Shown: piece after piece, positions 27,337-36,717 of the stretch | Numbering within the stretch: position 1 is the stretch's first letter | Layout: each line of letters opens with the position of its first letter | NCBI GenBank assembly: GCA_016786925.1 | Contig: JAEUTU010000043.1 | Coordinates: 43,365-107,364, forward strand | Length of the DNA: 64,000 nucleotides | DNA from: Bacteroidia bacterium | GTDB lineage: Bacteria; Bacteroidota; Bacteroidia; 2-12-FULL-35-15 | Direction of reading: 5' to 3' | The notes under the pieces: generated by a model | Databases searched by the model: none | Seen by the model: the letters and a program-made list of their open reading frames with translations, nothing else | What the model was told of the DNA's origin: nothing | Translations under genes and position numbers: made by a program

Positions 27337-28539
27337 TTAGTATAAGAACTTATTATATGGATAACGCTTTTCGTGTAGCTCTTTAATATTATCGTAAAGC
27401 ACTTTTTTAAACTCTTCGATATTTTGTTTGTTGGCTGCTGAAATAAACAAACAAGGAGAATTCAAATTATTCATCCATGATTTTTTCAGTTGATCCAAAC
27501 TTAGATTTTTACGTGTCATAGGTGTTAAATCATCGGCTTCTTTTTCTTCAAACGTAAAAGCATCGATCTTATTAAACACCAGAATGGTCCGTTTATCTCC
27601 CGCACCAATATCGGTCAAGGTCTGATTCACCACATTGATCTGGTCTTCAAACCCGGCATGTGAAATATCTACCACATGCACTAAAATATCGGCTTCACGT
27701 ACTTCGTCCAAAGTAGACTTAAACGATTCTACCAATGTTGTTGGCAATTTACGGATGAAACCTACAGTATCGGAAAGCAGAAAAGGAAGATTTTCGATCA
27801 CCACTTTTCTAACGGTTGTGTCTAACGTTGCAAACAATTTATTTTCGGCAAACACTTCGCTCTTACTCAACATGTTCATGATAGTAGATTTGCCCACATT
27901 GGTATAACCCACCAATGCTACACGGATCAGCTCTCCCCTGCTCTTGCGTTGTGTTTCCATCTGTTTATCGATGGTCACCAAACGTTCTTTCAAAAGTGCA
28001 ATTCGATCACGAACAATACGTCTGTCGGTTTCGATCTCTTTCTCACCGGCACCTTTCATACCGATACCCCCTTTGATCCTATCGTGGTGACTCCACATTT
28101 TAGTCAATCGTGGAAGTAAGTATTGGTATTGTGCCAGTTCTACTTGCGTTTTAGCGTGCGCTGTACGTGCGCGGGCAGCAAAAATATCAAGGATAAGTGT
28201 GGTACGGTCGAGCACCTTCACCTTTTGATCTTTATCGGTTTTCACCTCTTTTTCGAGGTTACGCTGCTGAGCAGGACTTAACTCATCGTCAAATATGACA
28301 ATGTCAACAGCATTCTCTTTTACAAAAACACGGATATCATTTAATTTACCGGAACCTACAAAGGTTCTGGAATCGGGATGTTCCAGACGTTGTGTAAAAC
28401 GTTTCAGGATCTTCGCACCGGCAGTGTCGGCCAAAAACTCCAACTCATCCAGGTATTCCGTTACCTTTTCATCATCCTGACTCTTGTTGATCAATCCAAC
28501 GAGAACCGCAGTCTCCTGTTTTTTTCCGGTATCAAACAT
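27337..28539 (-). CDS. hflX: ribosome-associated GTPase HflX
   Basis: The 400-aa protein has the HflX N-terminal domain (FVGSGKLNDI, VIFDDELSPAQQRNLEK, DRTTLILDIFA), a linker helix pair with GGIGMKGAGEKEIETDRR, and the GTPase domain with VALVGYTNVGKST (G1), DTVGFIRKLPTTLVESFKSTL (G3 and switch II) and NKID (G4). HflX rescues stalled ribosomes by splitting subunits under stress. It directly abuts the cytochrome c gene upstream and the SDR gene downstream. Confidence 0.93.
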   Translation of the reverse strand: MFDTGKKQETAVLVGLINKSQDDEKVTEYLDELEFLADTAGAKILKRFTQRLEHPDSRTFVGSGKLNDIRVFVKENAVDIVIFDDELSPAQQRNLEKEVKTDKDQKVKVLDRTTLILDIFAARARTAHAKTQVELAQYQYLLPRLTKMWSHHDRIKGGIGMKGAGEKEIETDRRIVRDRIALLKERLVTIDKQMETQRKSRGELIRVALVGYTNVGKSTIMNMLSKSEVFAENKLFATLDTTVRKVVIENLPFLLSDTVGFIRKLPTTLVESFKSTLDEVREADILVHVVDISHAGFEDQINVVNQTLTDIGAGDKRTILVFNKIDAFTFEEKEADDLTPMTRKNLSLDQLKKSWMNNLNSPCLFISAANKQNIEEFKKVLYDNIKELHEKRYPYNKFLY

Positions 28540-29172
28540 TTATTTTTTCAGACTTTCTACGTAGGCAGTAACCGCTTCTATTTCCTTTTCATTCAACACA
28601 TCTTTGAATCCGGGCATAGAGCTGGCGCCATTTTTAATACGTTCTAATTTTGTTGCATGATCGGTTTGTGTAACTGTCAAGTCTAATCCACCTGCACCAT
28701 TGGCACCACCGGCACCATGACAACTTTGACAATAAGCCGTGTAAACCGACTCACCATGTTTTACCGCATCATAATTTGCATCCTCTGTATTAGCTACAGA
28801 AGCATCAACCGTTTGTTTATCGATCTTCTTTTTGTTCATCTCCGCCAAACCATAAGCAGCAATGATCATTACCAGGGAAAGAACTGCCAATGCTTTGTTG
28901 CTTTTCTTGAAACCAATAATAGCCACGGGAATGGAAAGCATTACGATAACGATCTTAATGATCAACAAAGTGGTTGTACCAATTTGGGTAAGTAAATAGA
29001 TCCCAGATAGCAAGAACAAAGTACTGATGATCATTTCCGGCACTTTATTGATCTTGGTGAATTTAGCCAGCGCTTCCGTTTTGTTGGCAACCAATAAGAT
29101 GGTCTTTACAAGATAAATCAGCAGAAATAAATTTACTGCTACCAAATGGGTATAAAATATTGCTTTGAACAT
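28540..29172 (-). CDS. membrane-anchored c-type cytochrome
   Basis: The 210-aa protein has four N-terminal membrane helices (about 5-28, 48-65, 70-88, 95-112), a short linker and a periplasmic class I cytochrome c domain. The heme site is CQSCH and the distal Met is in SSMPGF. The membrane part resembles small quinone- or SirB2-type helices, but no heme b ligand can be assigned with confidence. It is the first gene of a transcript with hflX and an SDR, under a TTG-N17-TACTTTTG promoter. Confidence 0.82.
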   Translation of the reverse strand: MFKAIFYTHLVAVNLFLLIYLVKTILLVANKTEALAKFTKINKVPEMIISTLFLLSGIYLLTQIGTTTLLIIKIVIVMLSIPVAIIGFKKSNKALAVLSLVMIIAAYGLAEMNKKKIDKQTVDASVANTEDANYDAVKHGESVYTAYCQSCHGAGGANGAGGLDLTVTQTDHATKLERIKNGASSMPGFKDVLNEKEIEAVTAYVESLKK

Positions 29173-29199
29173 GATTTTTGGGTTTAGAGTTAATCAGGG

Positions 29200-29227
29200 C
29201 AAAAGTAATAAAAATACCGCTATACAA
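29200..29227 (-). promoter_or_regulatory. minus-strand promoter TTG-N17-TACTTTTG
   Basis: The plus strand reads CAAAAGTA at 29200-29207 and CAA at 29225-29227. The -7 box matches TAnnTTTG exactly and the -33 TTG is at an accepted spacing. It drives the cytochrome c, hflX, SDR unit. Confidence 0.6.
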
Positions 29228-29266
29228 CCGCTCATCAAGTTTTATTAATTTGTTGATTTAAAACAC

Positions 29267-29274
29267 TATTTTTG
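29267..29274 (+). promoter_or_regulatory. -7 box TATTTTTG for the amidohydrolase pair
   Basis: An exact TAnnTTTG match about 29 bp before ATG 29303, divergent from the promoter at 29200-29227. The nearest TTG is closer than the usual spacing. Confidence 0.45.
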
Positions 29275-29302
29275 CTATACCCGATAAAATTAAATGACAA
29301 TT

Positions 29303-32300
29303 ATGAAAAAATTAATTCAAGTGTTTATTTGCCTGATGGTAACATATGGAGCAAATGCACAAGAAACATTTCCAAACAATGGAACCTCCAATCCAAATCA
29401 TAGCATCTATGCCTTTGTAAATGCAAAGATCATTGTTGATCCGGAGCAAACCTACGATAACGGAACGCTAGTGATCAAAGACGGATTGATAGCCGCAGTA
29501 GGAACTAAGATCAATATTCCGAAAGGAGCTATCATTGTTGACCTGAAAGGAAAATCGATCTACCCTTCGTTGATCGATGCGTATACCACCTATGGAATGC
29601 CTGAAGTAAAGAAAAGCAATACCTGGGGTGTTCAAATGAATAGCAATATAAAAGGGGCATACGGCTGGAACCAGGCAGTAAAGGCTGATATAGAAGCATA
29701 TAAATTATTTGTTGCCGACAGCAAAGCAGCAGAAGAATTAAGAAAATTAGGATTTGGAACCGCTTTAACATTTCAAAAAGATGGTATCGTTCGTGGATCG
29801 GGGGCAGTGATAAGTTTGGCAGATGGGAAAGAAAACAGCTTAATGCTTTTGGATAAAGCTGCTGCCATGTATTCCTTCGACAAAGGAAGTTCTACACAGG
29901 ATTACCCTTCTTCTTTAATGGGATCGATCGCTTTGTTACGTCAAACCTATCTGGATGCGGAATGGTACAAAAATGATAAAACAAAAAAGGAATACAACAT
30001 TTCATTAGAGTCATTTAACAGCATTCAAGCCTTACCACAAATATTCGAAACCACCGATAAATTAAATGCTTTGAGAGCTGATAAGATCGGTGATGAATTC
30101 AAAGTAAAATACATCATCAAAGGAAGTGGGAATGAATATCAGCGTTTGGACGAGATCAAAGCCAGCAATTGCAAATTCATCATCCCTTTAAATTATCCAA
30201 TGGCTTATGATGTGGAAGATGCTTACGATGCAAAGAATGTTTCATTAACGGAATTAAAACATTGGGAAATGGCTCCGGTGAATCCGTTTGCATTGGAAAA
30301 ATATTTTATTCCTTTTGCGATCACCACATCCGACCTGAAAGAGAAAAAAGATTTTTGGAAGAATCTACGCAAAGCCATTGAATATGGATTAAGCGAAAAA
30401 CAAGCATTAAAATCATTAACCACCATTCCTGCCGAAATGTTAAATATTTCGGATAAAGTAGGAACATTAAAACCGGGAATGCTTGCCAACTTCATCATCA
30501 CATCAGGCAATCTGTTCAATGAAAAAACAGTGATCTACGAAAACTGGGTACAAGGGAATGGCTATAAAATAAACGACTTTAACACGATCGACATCAGAGG
30601 GAATTATGATTTCACCTATGGTAACAGCAGAGTGCTGTACCAATTAAAAGTGGATGGAGAGCTGGAAAAATTAAAAACCACACTTTTGGCTGACACCGCC
30701 AAAACACCTGTGAACATTAGTTTAACAGGCAACAATGTAACGATCTCCTTCTTTTCAAAAGATGCAAACGGAACCGTACGTTTAAGTGGAAATGTGAGTG
30801 CTGAACCACTTAAAATGACTGGTAAAGGACAATTGCCGGATGGCAGCTGGATCGATTGGAATGCTACTTACAACGCACCTATCAAAGCGGAAGTAAAAGA
30901 AGTAGCTACAGGCACAGCAAAAGATACTGCCAAGAAAACCGAAGAGCCTAAATTCGGAGATGTGATCTATCCATTCACGGCTTACGGGCAAAAACTAAAT
31001 GACAAAACTGGATTTGATAGATATTGGACAGATTTCAAAACCCGTTACGATGCTATTTTGATCAAACATGTAACGGTATGGACCAATGAAAAAGAAGGAG
31101 TACTGAAGAATCAGGATGTGTATATGACGGAAGGAAGAATTGTTCGTATCGCTGATGATATTGGTGCACCAAAGCTTGCATTTGCCAAAGTGATCGATGG
31201 AACCGGTAAACATTTAACAGCGGGGATCATTGACGAACATTCACACATTGCTGTTGGTGGAGGCGTGAATGAAGGAACACAAGCATCAAGTGCAGAAGTA
31301 AGAATTGGTGATGTGATCAACTCCGAAGATATTAATATTTACAGACAACTATCAGGTGGTGTAACATCAGCACAATTATTACATGGGTCAGCCAATCCGA
31401 TCGGTGGTCAATCAGCGATGATCAAATTACGCTGGGGCAAATCACCGGAAGAAATGAAATTCGAAAAAGCAGATGGCTTCATCAAATTTGCTTTGGGCGA
31501 AAACGTAAAACAAAGCAATTGGGGCGATATGAATACTGTTCGTTTCCCACAATCGAGAATGGGTGTGGAACAAGTGTATTACGATTACTTTACAAAGGCG
31601 AAAGAATACGATGCCAAACAAAAAGCATTTGCTGCACAATCAGCAAAAGCAAAAGCTGCAGCAGCGCCTTTCAGAAGAGATCTTGAATTAGAAACAATCG
31701 CTGAGATCGTCAATAGCAAACGTTTTATTACTTGCCATTCTTACGTTCAATCGGAGATCAACATGTTGATGCATGTGGCCGACTCAATGGGCTTTAAAGT
31801 CAACACATTCACCCATATTCTAGAAGGATATAAAGTAGCCGATAAAATGAAAGCACATGGTGTTGGCGCCTCTACTTTCAGCGACTGGTGGGCCTATAAA
31901 ATGGAAGTAAAAGAAGCGATCCCATACAATGCTGCATTACTCACACAAATGGGAATTACCACAGCTATTAATTCAGACGATGCAGAGATGGGAAGAAGAT
32001 TAAATCAAGAAGCAGCGAAAGCAGTGAAGTATGGTGGATTAACAGAGGAAGAAGCATTAAAGCTGGTAACATTGAATCCTGCTAAACTATTACACATCGA
32101 CAACAAAGTGGGAAGTATTAAAGTAGGTAAAGAGGCAGATGTTGTTTTATGGTCGGATCATCCATTATCAGTTTATGCAAAAGCTGAAAAGACGATCATT
32201 GATGGACAGATCTACTACGACATAGAAGAAGATGCCAAATTGCGCGAAAGCATTCAGAAAGAAAGAGCACGCATCATACAAAAATTATTGAAGGAGAAAA

Positions 32301-32392
32301 AAGATGGTGCTCCAACACAAAAACCGGCTATAAAAAAACGTTCGTTGTATGAGTGTGATTCCATGGAAGAAGACTACTTGGATGAATACTAA
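29303..32392 (+). CDS. exported double-domain amidohydrolase-family protein
   Basis: ATG at 29303 (MKKLIQVFICLMVTYGANAQ) gives a clean signal peptide; ATG 29294 adds three residues. The 1029-aa protein contains two amidohydrolase-like halves. The first (about 30-450) has the outer beta-sandwich (GKSIYPSLID) and the C-terminal GTLKPGMLANFI, but DAYTTYG stands where DxHxH should be. The second (about 580-1000) keeps IIDEHSHIA, an internal HSYVQSE and FTHILEG, and INSDDAEM, so metal ligands are present. It is probably a periplasmic hydrolase; the substrate is unknown (imidazolonepropionase and dipeptidase-like relatives exist). The next gene is a single-domain homologue. Confidence 0.8.
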   Translation: MKKLIQVFICLMVTYGANAQETFPNNGTSNPNHSIYAFVNAKIIVDPEQTYDNGTLVIKDGLIAAVGTKINIPKGAIIVDLKGKSIYPSLIDAYTTYGMPEVKKSNTWGVQMNSNIKGAYGWNQAVKADIEAYKLFVADSKAAEELRKLGFGTALTFQKDGIVRGSGAVISLADGKENSLMLLDKAAAMYSFDKGSSTQDYPSSLMGSIALLRQTYLDAEWYKNDKTKKEYNISLESFNSIQALPQIFETTDKLNALRADKIGDEFKVKYIIKGSGNEYQRLDEIKASNCKFIIPLNYPMAYDVEDAYDAKNVSLTELKHWEMAPVNPFALEKYFIPFAITTSDLKEKKDFWKNLRKAIEYGLSEKQALKSLTTIPAEMLNISDKVGTLKPGMLANFIITSGNLFNEKTVIYENWVQGNGYKINDFNTIDIRGNYDFTYGNSRVLYQLKVDGELEKLKTTLLADTAKTPVNISLTGNNVTISFFSKDANGTVRLSGNVSAEPLKMTGKGQLPDGSWIDWNATYNAPIKAEVKEVATGTAKDTAKKTEEPKFGDVIYPFTAYGQKLNDKTGFDRYWTDFKTRYDAILIKHVTVWTNEKEGVLKNQDVYMTEGRIVRIADDIGAPKLAFAKVIDGTGKHLTAGIIDEHSHIAVGGGVNEGTQASSAEVRIGDVINSEDINIYRQLSGGVTSAQLLHGSANPIGGQSAMIKLRWGKSPEEMKFEKADGFIKFALGENVKQSNWGDMNTVRFPQSRMGVEQVYYDYFTKAKEYDAKQKAFAAQSAKAKAAAAPFRRDLELETIAEIVNSKRFITCHSYVQSEINMLMHVADSMGFKVNTFTHILEGYKVADKMKAHGVGASTFSDWWAYKMEVKEAIPYNAALLTQMGITTAINSDDAEMGRRLNQEAAKAVKYGGLTEEEALKLVTLNPAKLLHIDNKVGSIKVGKEADVVLWSDHPLSVYAKAEKTIIDGQIYYDIEEDAKLRESIQKERARIIQKLLKEKKDGAPTQKPAIKKRSLYECDSMEEDYLDEY

Positions 32393-32442
32393 ACAGAATA
32401 CTTGAATCAAATTAAGAATCGTTCCGATAAACATATTAAAGA

Positions 32443-33729
32443 ATGAAAAAAATATTTTTAATACTCTCCATTGTTAGCAGCGTAGTTTGTATCGCTCAAA
32501 ACAAAAGTGTTGTGATCATGAATGCCACTATCCACATTGGGAATGACAGTGTTATTCAAAATGGTATTGTAGGCATCAAAAACGGAAAGATCGTAGAAGT
32601 GATCGATGCTTCCAAATACAAAGTAGAACTTGGCAATTACGATGAAAAGATCGATGCTACAGGGAAGCATGTGTACCCGGGATTGATCGCACCAAACTCT
32701 ACATTAGGTTTAACAGAAATTGAATCGGTTAGAGCAACAAACGATTTTAGAGAAGTAAGTGCAACACTTCCAAACGTTCGCTCTGTAATCGCTTATAACA
32801 CCGATTCGAAGATCATTCCAACGGTTAGAACAAACGGAGTGTTGTTAGCACAGATCACACCCCGTGGCGGTTTGGTATCCGGTACATCAAGTGTATTGAT
32901 GCTGGACGGATGGAATTGGGAAGATGCGGCATACAAGATAGATGATGGAATTCATGTGAACTGGCCACGAATGCAAACACGCAACTGGAATGACAATGAA
33001 TCAACATTTGGCGCATCTGAAAAAAACAAGGAGTACGAGAAACAGGTAAATGAACTTAAAAAATTATTCTCTGAAGCCAAAGCATACAATGAATTAGAAA
33101 CAAAAGAAGAAAAGAATATCCGTTTTGAATCGATGGCTGATCTGTTCAACGGGAAACAGAATTTGTACATACATGCCAACAATGTAAAAGAGATCGTAGA
33201 GGCTGTAAACTTTTCAAAATCTTATGACATTAAACATCTGGTGATCGTTGGTGGGCAAGACAGCTGGATGGTAACTGACTTATTGAAAGAAAACAAGGTA
33301 TCTGTGATCGTAAACCGTGTTCATGATCTACCGGGAAAACCTGAAGACGATGTGGATCTTCCATTCAAACTTCCTTATTTACTTCACAAAGCCGGTGTTT
33401 TGTTTTGTTTGAATAATGAAGGGGACATGGAAGCTATGGGAACACGCAATTTGCCTTTTATGGCTGGAACCGCTGCTGCTTATGGTTTAACAAAAGAACA
33501 AGCATTGGCAGCTGTAACATTAAACACAGCTAAAATTTTAGGTGTAGATAAAACAACAGGGAGTATTGAAGCAGGCAAAGATGCCAACCTATTTATTTCA
33601 AGCGGTGATGCATTGGATATGAGAAGTAACAATGTAACACATGCCTTCGTAAAAGGAAAACAGATCGACCTTAACAACGAACAAAAAGAGTTATACGAAA
33701 AGTATAAAAACAAATATGGCATCAAATGA
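32443..33729 (+). CDS. exported amidohydrolase-like protein lacking the HxH site
   Basis: The 428-aa protein has a signal peptide (ends VVCIAQ) and resembles the first half of its upstream neighbour: GKHVYPGLIAPNSTLGL, ENKVSVIVNRVHDLP and GLTKEQALAAVTLNTAKILGVDKTTGSIEAGKDANLFI. The DxHxH metal site is replaced by APNST, so hydrolysis by the classical mechanism looks unlikely. It may be an inactive partner or scaffold of the larger protein. It lies 50 bp downstream, probably in the same transcript. Confidence 0.78.
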   Translation: MKKIFLILSIVSSVVCIAQNKSVVIMNATIHIGNDSVIQNGIVGIKNGKIVEVIDASKYKVELGNYDEKIDATGKHVYPGLIAPNSTLGLTEIESVRATNDFREVSATLPNVRSVIAYNTDSKIIPTVRTNGVLLAQITPRGGLVSGTSSVLMLDGWNWEDAAYKIDDGIHVNWPRMQTRNWNDNESTFGASEKNKEYEKQVNELKKLFSEAKAYNELETKEEKNIRFESMADLFNGKQNLYIHANNVKEIVEAVNFSKSYDIKHLVIVGGQDSWMVTDLLKENKVSVIVNRVHDLPGKPEDDVDLPFKLPYLLHKAGVLFCLNNEGDMEAMGTRNLPFMAGTAAAYGLTKEQALAAVTLNTAKILGVDKTTGSIEAGKDANLFISSGDALDMRSNNVTHAFVKGKQIDLNNEQKELYEKYKNKYGIK

Positions 33730-33733
33730 TCTT

Positions 33734-34087
33734 ATGAAACAGTTCATTCTATTGACGTTTGTATTATTATTATTCTCATGCAAAAAAGAAGAGAAAACCT
33801 ATTCGGTGATCTATAAGATCATTGAAAAGAGTTCTTATGCTCCCAGCTATATTGCCCGTTACACACTCCCTGATGGTTCTACCCAATCGCTGACAAGTTC
33901 AAAAGAAATGTGGGTTTCGGAAAAGATAGTTGATTACAAAGCCAATTCCTTTATCTCACTTTCCGTTGAAGGAAGTGGTGGTGGCGAGTATGATATGTAT
34001 ATCTACATCAATGGTACGCTAGCAAAAACACGTCCTGCAAGCGATGGTTTCGGAGCACAAACCTTAGAAATGCAGATCACTAATTAA
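33734..34087 (+). CDS. small lipoprotein of unknown function
   Basis: ATG at 33734 (MKQFILLTFVLLLFSC) places a perfect lipobox (LFSC) directly after the hydrophobic core; an ATG at 33716 would overlap the previous gene. The 117-aa product has an all-beta body with repeated Ser/Tyr residues (YTLPDGSTQSLTSS, SVEGSGGGEYDMYIYING). This resembles small Bacteroidota immunoglobulin-like lipoproteins of unknown role. It overlaps trpS (convergent) by 8 bp and may be the last gene of the amidohydrolase unit. Confidence 0.7.
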   Translation: MKQFILLTFVLLLFSCKKEEKTYSVIYKIIEKSSYAPSYIARYTLPDGSTQSLTSSKEMWVSEKIVDYKANSFISLSVEGSGGGEYDMYIYINGTLAKTRPASDGFGAQTLEMQITN

Positions 34088-35057
34088 CCTTAAATCCTAA
34101 TTTTTCACGCACACGTTTTAAAGTAGCAGTTGCAATTTTGCGTGCTTTGTCGGCACCTATCTGCAACTTCGCTTCCAACTCTGCTCTATTGTTCATGTAG
34201 TAATTATAGGACTCTCTTTGTGTTTTGAATTTCTCCAAGATCAATTCATACAATGCTGTTTTAGCATGACCGTAACCATAACCACCTTTCAAATAATTCT
34301 CGCGCATACTTGCCACTTCCTCCGGACTTGCTAATAATTTATAAAGTGCAAACACATTACATGTATCCGGATTTTTGGGGTCTTCCAAAGGAGTTGCATC
34401 CGTAACAATACTCATCACTACTTTCTTCAATTCTTTTTCAGGAAGAAAAATATTGATAAAGTTATTATAGGACTTACTCATTTTCTGACCGTCAATTCCC
34501 GGAACGATCATTACTTGCTCATCTACTTTTACTTCGGGAATTACGAATGTTTCACCAAAACGGTTATTGAATTTCTCTGCTATATCACGAGTCATTTCCA
34601 AATGTTGAATTTGATCTTTTCCAACAGGAACATAATTCGCATCATACAAAATAATATCTGCTGCCATTAAAACAGGATAGGTGAATAATCCTGCATTCAC
34701 ATCTGCTAAACGTTCTGATTTATCTTTAAAGGAATGTGCATTCGCCAACATTGGAAATGGAGTCATGCAATTCAAATACCAAGTGAGTTCACACACTTCA
34801 GGCACATCACTCTGACGGTAAAAAATATTTTTATCAGTATCAAAACCAAAAGCCAACCAGGTTGCAGCAACAGCATCTGTACTTTCTTTCAGCAAATTGA
34901 TATCCTTTACCGAAGTAAGTGTATGCAAATTGGCAATAAAAAAAAGTGAGTCGTTACCGGCCTGCTTTGACAATTCAATAGCAGGCATCACAGCCCCAAG
35001 GATATTTCCCAAATGAGGAATGTTTGTACTCTGAATTCCGGTTAGTATTCTGGCCAT
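34080..35057 (-). CDS. trpS: tryptophan-tRNA ligase
   Basis: The 325-aa class I aminoacyl-tRNA synthetase has the HIGH-type motif in TGIQSTNIPHLGNILGA and the KMSKS loop in GQKMSKSYNN. Its length is normal for bacterial TrpS. A TATCTTTG promoter box lies 25 bp before the ATG. It is divergent from plsC-gatC, which also supports translation-related metabolism. Confidence 0.94.
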   Translation of the reverse strand: MARILTGIQSTNIPHLGNILGAVMPAIELSKQAGNDSLFFIANLHTLTSVKDINLLKESTDAVAATWLAFGFDTDKNIFYRQSDVPEVCELTWYLNCMTPFPMLANAHSFKDKSERLADVNAGLFTYPVLMAADIILYDANYVPVGKDQIQHLEMTRDIAEKFNNRFGETFVIPEVKVDEQVMIVPGIDGQKMSKSYNNFINIFLPEKELKKVVMSIVTDATPLEDPKNPDTCNVFALYKLLASPEEVASMRENYLKGGYGYGHAKTALYELILEKFKTQRESYNYYMNNRAELEAKLQIGADKARKIATATLKRVREKLGFKVN

Positions 35058-35081
35058 TATTGTTAATTTTTAAATAGAGGT

Positions 35082-35089
35082 CAAAGATA
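35082..35089 (-). promoter_or_regulatory. -7 box TATCTTTG for trpS
   Basis: CAAAGATA on the plus strand gives an exact TAnnTTTG match on the minus strand, 25 bp before the trpS ATG. Confidence 0.5.
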
Positions 35090-35134
35090 AACTTTATTTA
35101 AAAATCAGGAATGTCGACAGCCATTAAAAAAATG

Positions 35135-35142
35135 TAACTTTG
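35135..35142 (+). promoter_or_regulatory. -7 box TAACTTTG for plsC-gatC
   Basis: An exact TAnnTTTG match that ends only 6 bp before ATG 35149. Transcription would begin at or very near the start codon, so the mRNA is probably leaderless. Confidence 0.5.
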
Positions 35143-35148
35143 CGCATC

Positions 35149-35910
35149 ATGTTCTATTTAGGGATCATACCACGTGCACTTTGGAAAGTTTTGTTCTTGC
35201 TCAATTTCGTTTTGGGCTTGATCGTCCTGTATCCACTTTTTGCGCTCTTCCTGTCAAAAAAAGAATGGTTTCCACGGGCTTTTCAATTGAAACGTTTTTG
35301 GGCACAGTGGATCTGCTTTACACCGGGATTGGTGGTACGTTCTGAATGGAAAACAAAAAAAGAAGAATTACCACACCCCTGTGTGTACATCGCCAATCAT
35401 GTTTCTTATTTAGACATCATTGCCAGCTACATTGTGATACCAAAATACTTTGTATTTATGGGAAAACAGGAGCTGGATAAAGCACCATTGTTCCGTATCT
35501 TTTTCAAAGAGATGAACATTTTGGTGGATAGAAAAAGTAATGTTGGTTCGCACCGCGCATTTTTAAGAGCAGGAAAAGATCTGGAGGAAGGGAACAGTGT
35601 GTTTTTATTTCCGGAAGGAACAATATCCAGCAAAGGTCAATTGAGAGGATTCAAAAATGGAGCTTTCAAATTAGCCATCGAAAAACAAGTACCTATTGTA
35701 CCTATTGTATTCTTGAACAACTGGAAATTATTACAGAATGGAGGCTTTTTCAAGGCCAGTGGCAGACCGGGAATAAGCCGGGTTATCGTTCAAAAACCCA
35801 TTTCTACTGTTGGGCTGACTGAAAATGATTTATTATCTTTGCGGGGCAAGGTTCATCAGATCATTCAAGATGAATTAAACAAATACAACTTAGAACATGA
35901 AGATCGATAA
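35149..35910 (+). CDS. plsC: 1-acyl-sn-glycerol-3-phosphate acyltransferase
   Basis: ATG at 35149 is preferred over TTG 35140, which lies inside the -7 box. The 253-aa protein has an N-terminal membrane segment (about 8-35) and the acyltransferase motifs NHVSYLD (H-x4-D), FPEGTISSKG and the intermediate VDRK. It makes phosphatidic acid from lysophosphatidic acid. It overlaps gatC by 14 bp. Confidence 0.9.
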   Translation: MFYLGIIPRALWKVLFLLNFVLGLIVLYPLFALFLSKKEWFPRAFQLKRFWAQWICFTPGLVVRSEWKTKKEELPHPCVYIANHVSYLDIIASYIVIPKYFVFMGKQELDKAPLFRIFFKEMNILVDRKSNVGSHRAFLRAGKDLEEGNSVFLFPEGTISSKGQLRGFKNGAFKLAIEKQVPIVPIVFLNNWKLLQNGGFFKASGRPGISRVIVQKPISTVGLTENDLLSLRGKVHQIIQDELNKYNLEHEDR

Positions 35911-36187
35911 CGAAACAGTAGATAAGATCGCACATTTGGCACGACTAGAATTTGAGAACGAAGCCAAACAGGAGATCATTAAGGACATGAATAACATGCT
36001 TTCGTTCATCGATAAGTTAAATGAATTGGATACTCAGAATATTGAACCGTTGATCTATATGAGTGACGAAGTAAACGTTTTGAGAGAAGATGATGTGAAG
36101 CACGAGATCACGCAAGATGAAGCGCTCAAAAATGCCCCTAAAAAGGATTCCGATTATTTCAAAGTTCCAAAAGTACTGGAAAAGTAA
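35897..36187 (+). CDS. gatC: Asp-tRNA(Asn)/Glu-tRNA(Gln) amidotransferase subunit C
   Basis: The 96-aa protein has the full GatC pattern: VDKIAHLARLEF at the N-terminus, NMLSFIDKLNELDT, and the C-terminal LREDDV and DSDYFKVPKVLE. GatC stabilises GatA in the transamidosome that corrects Glu-tRNA(Gln). gatA and gatB are not in this window. It is translationally coupled to plsC. Confidence 0.93.
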   Translation: MKIDNETVDKIAHLARLEFENEAKQEIIKDMNNMLSFIDKLNELDTQNIEPLIYMSDEVNVLREDDVKHEITQDEALKNAPKKDSDYFKVPKVLEK

Positions 36188-36190
36188 GTT

Positions 36191-36559
36191 TTATCTTCTT
36201 GGCTTATGACCATGAGCGTGATGAGCTCTATCACCATGTAATTTAGCCATAATTCGCTGTTTCTCTTCTGCATCTTTTTTGGCCTTTTTACGGGCTAGCA
36301 TAGTTGATACCCATGCAATGGCAACCACTACGGCAAAACCAATGGAAATATAAACGATCTCCTTAATAAGCTGCTCTTGAGCCATTTTTTCCTGCTCTTC
36401 TTTTAAAGCAGCTGCTGTTTTCTTAATGTTGCCTAAAGAGGGGCTATCATCCTGAGCTACAGAGAGAAGAGAGGAACTAATAAAAAGGATAAGGAACATT
36501 AGTTTTTTGTTATAAAACCTGACTGCAGGCTCTAAAACACTGATTATTAGCGTTTTCAT
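36191..36559 (-). CDS. small exported membrane protein with His/Arg-rich tail
   Basis: The protein is 122 aa from ATG 36559. An internal ATG at 36499 gives MFLILFISSSLLSVAQ, a better signal peptide, so the true start is uncertain. After the signal comes a Lys/Glu/Gln helix (about 45-65), one membrane helix (about 70-88) and a cytoplasmic basic tail ending RAHHAHGHKPRR, with five His that could bind metal. It has no recognised family. It converges on gatC with a 3-bp gap. Confidence 0.55.
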   Translation of the reverse strand: MKTLIISVLEPAVRFYNKKLMFLILFISSSLLSVAQDDSPSLGNIKKTAAALKEEQEKMAQEQLIKEIVYISIGFAVVVAIAWVSTMLARKKAKKDAEEKQRIMAKLHGDRAHHAHGHKPRR

Positions 36560-36657
36560 AATATTTTTTTTAATTCAGGAGGAATAAACGGGCGTTTTTC
36601 CTCTCCGAAATATACCTTTTAGACGACAAATGTACATCAGAAGTTGCCTAAAATAAA

Positions 36658-36689
36658 TTTGGTAGATAAAAAAGATAGCCGTACATTTG
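36658..36689 (+). promoter_or_regulatory. promoter TTTG-N20-TACATTTG for rimP-nusA-infB
   Basis: Both elements of the Bacteroidota promoter are present with a 20-bp spacer. Transcription would begin near 36695, leaving a leader of about 60 nt before rimP that contains a terminator-like hairpin. Confidence 0.7.
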
Positions 36690-36717
36690 CATTCACAATT
36701 AAGGAAAATGATTTCAA

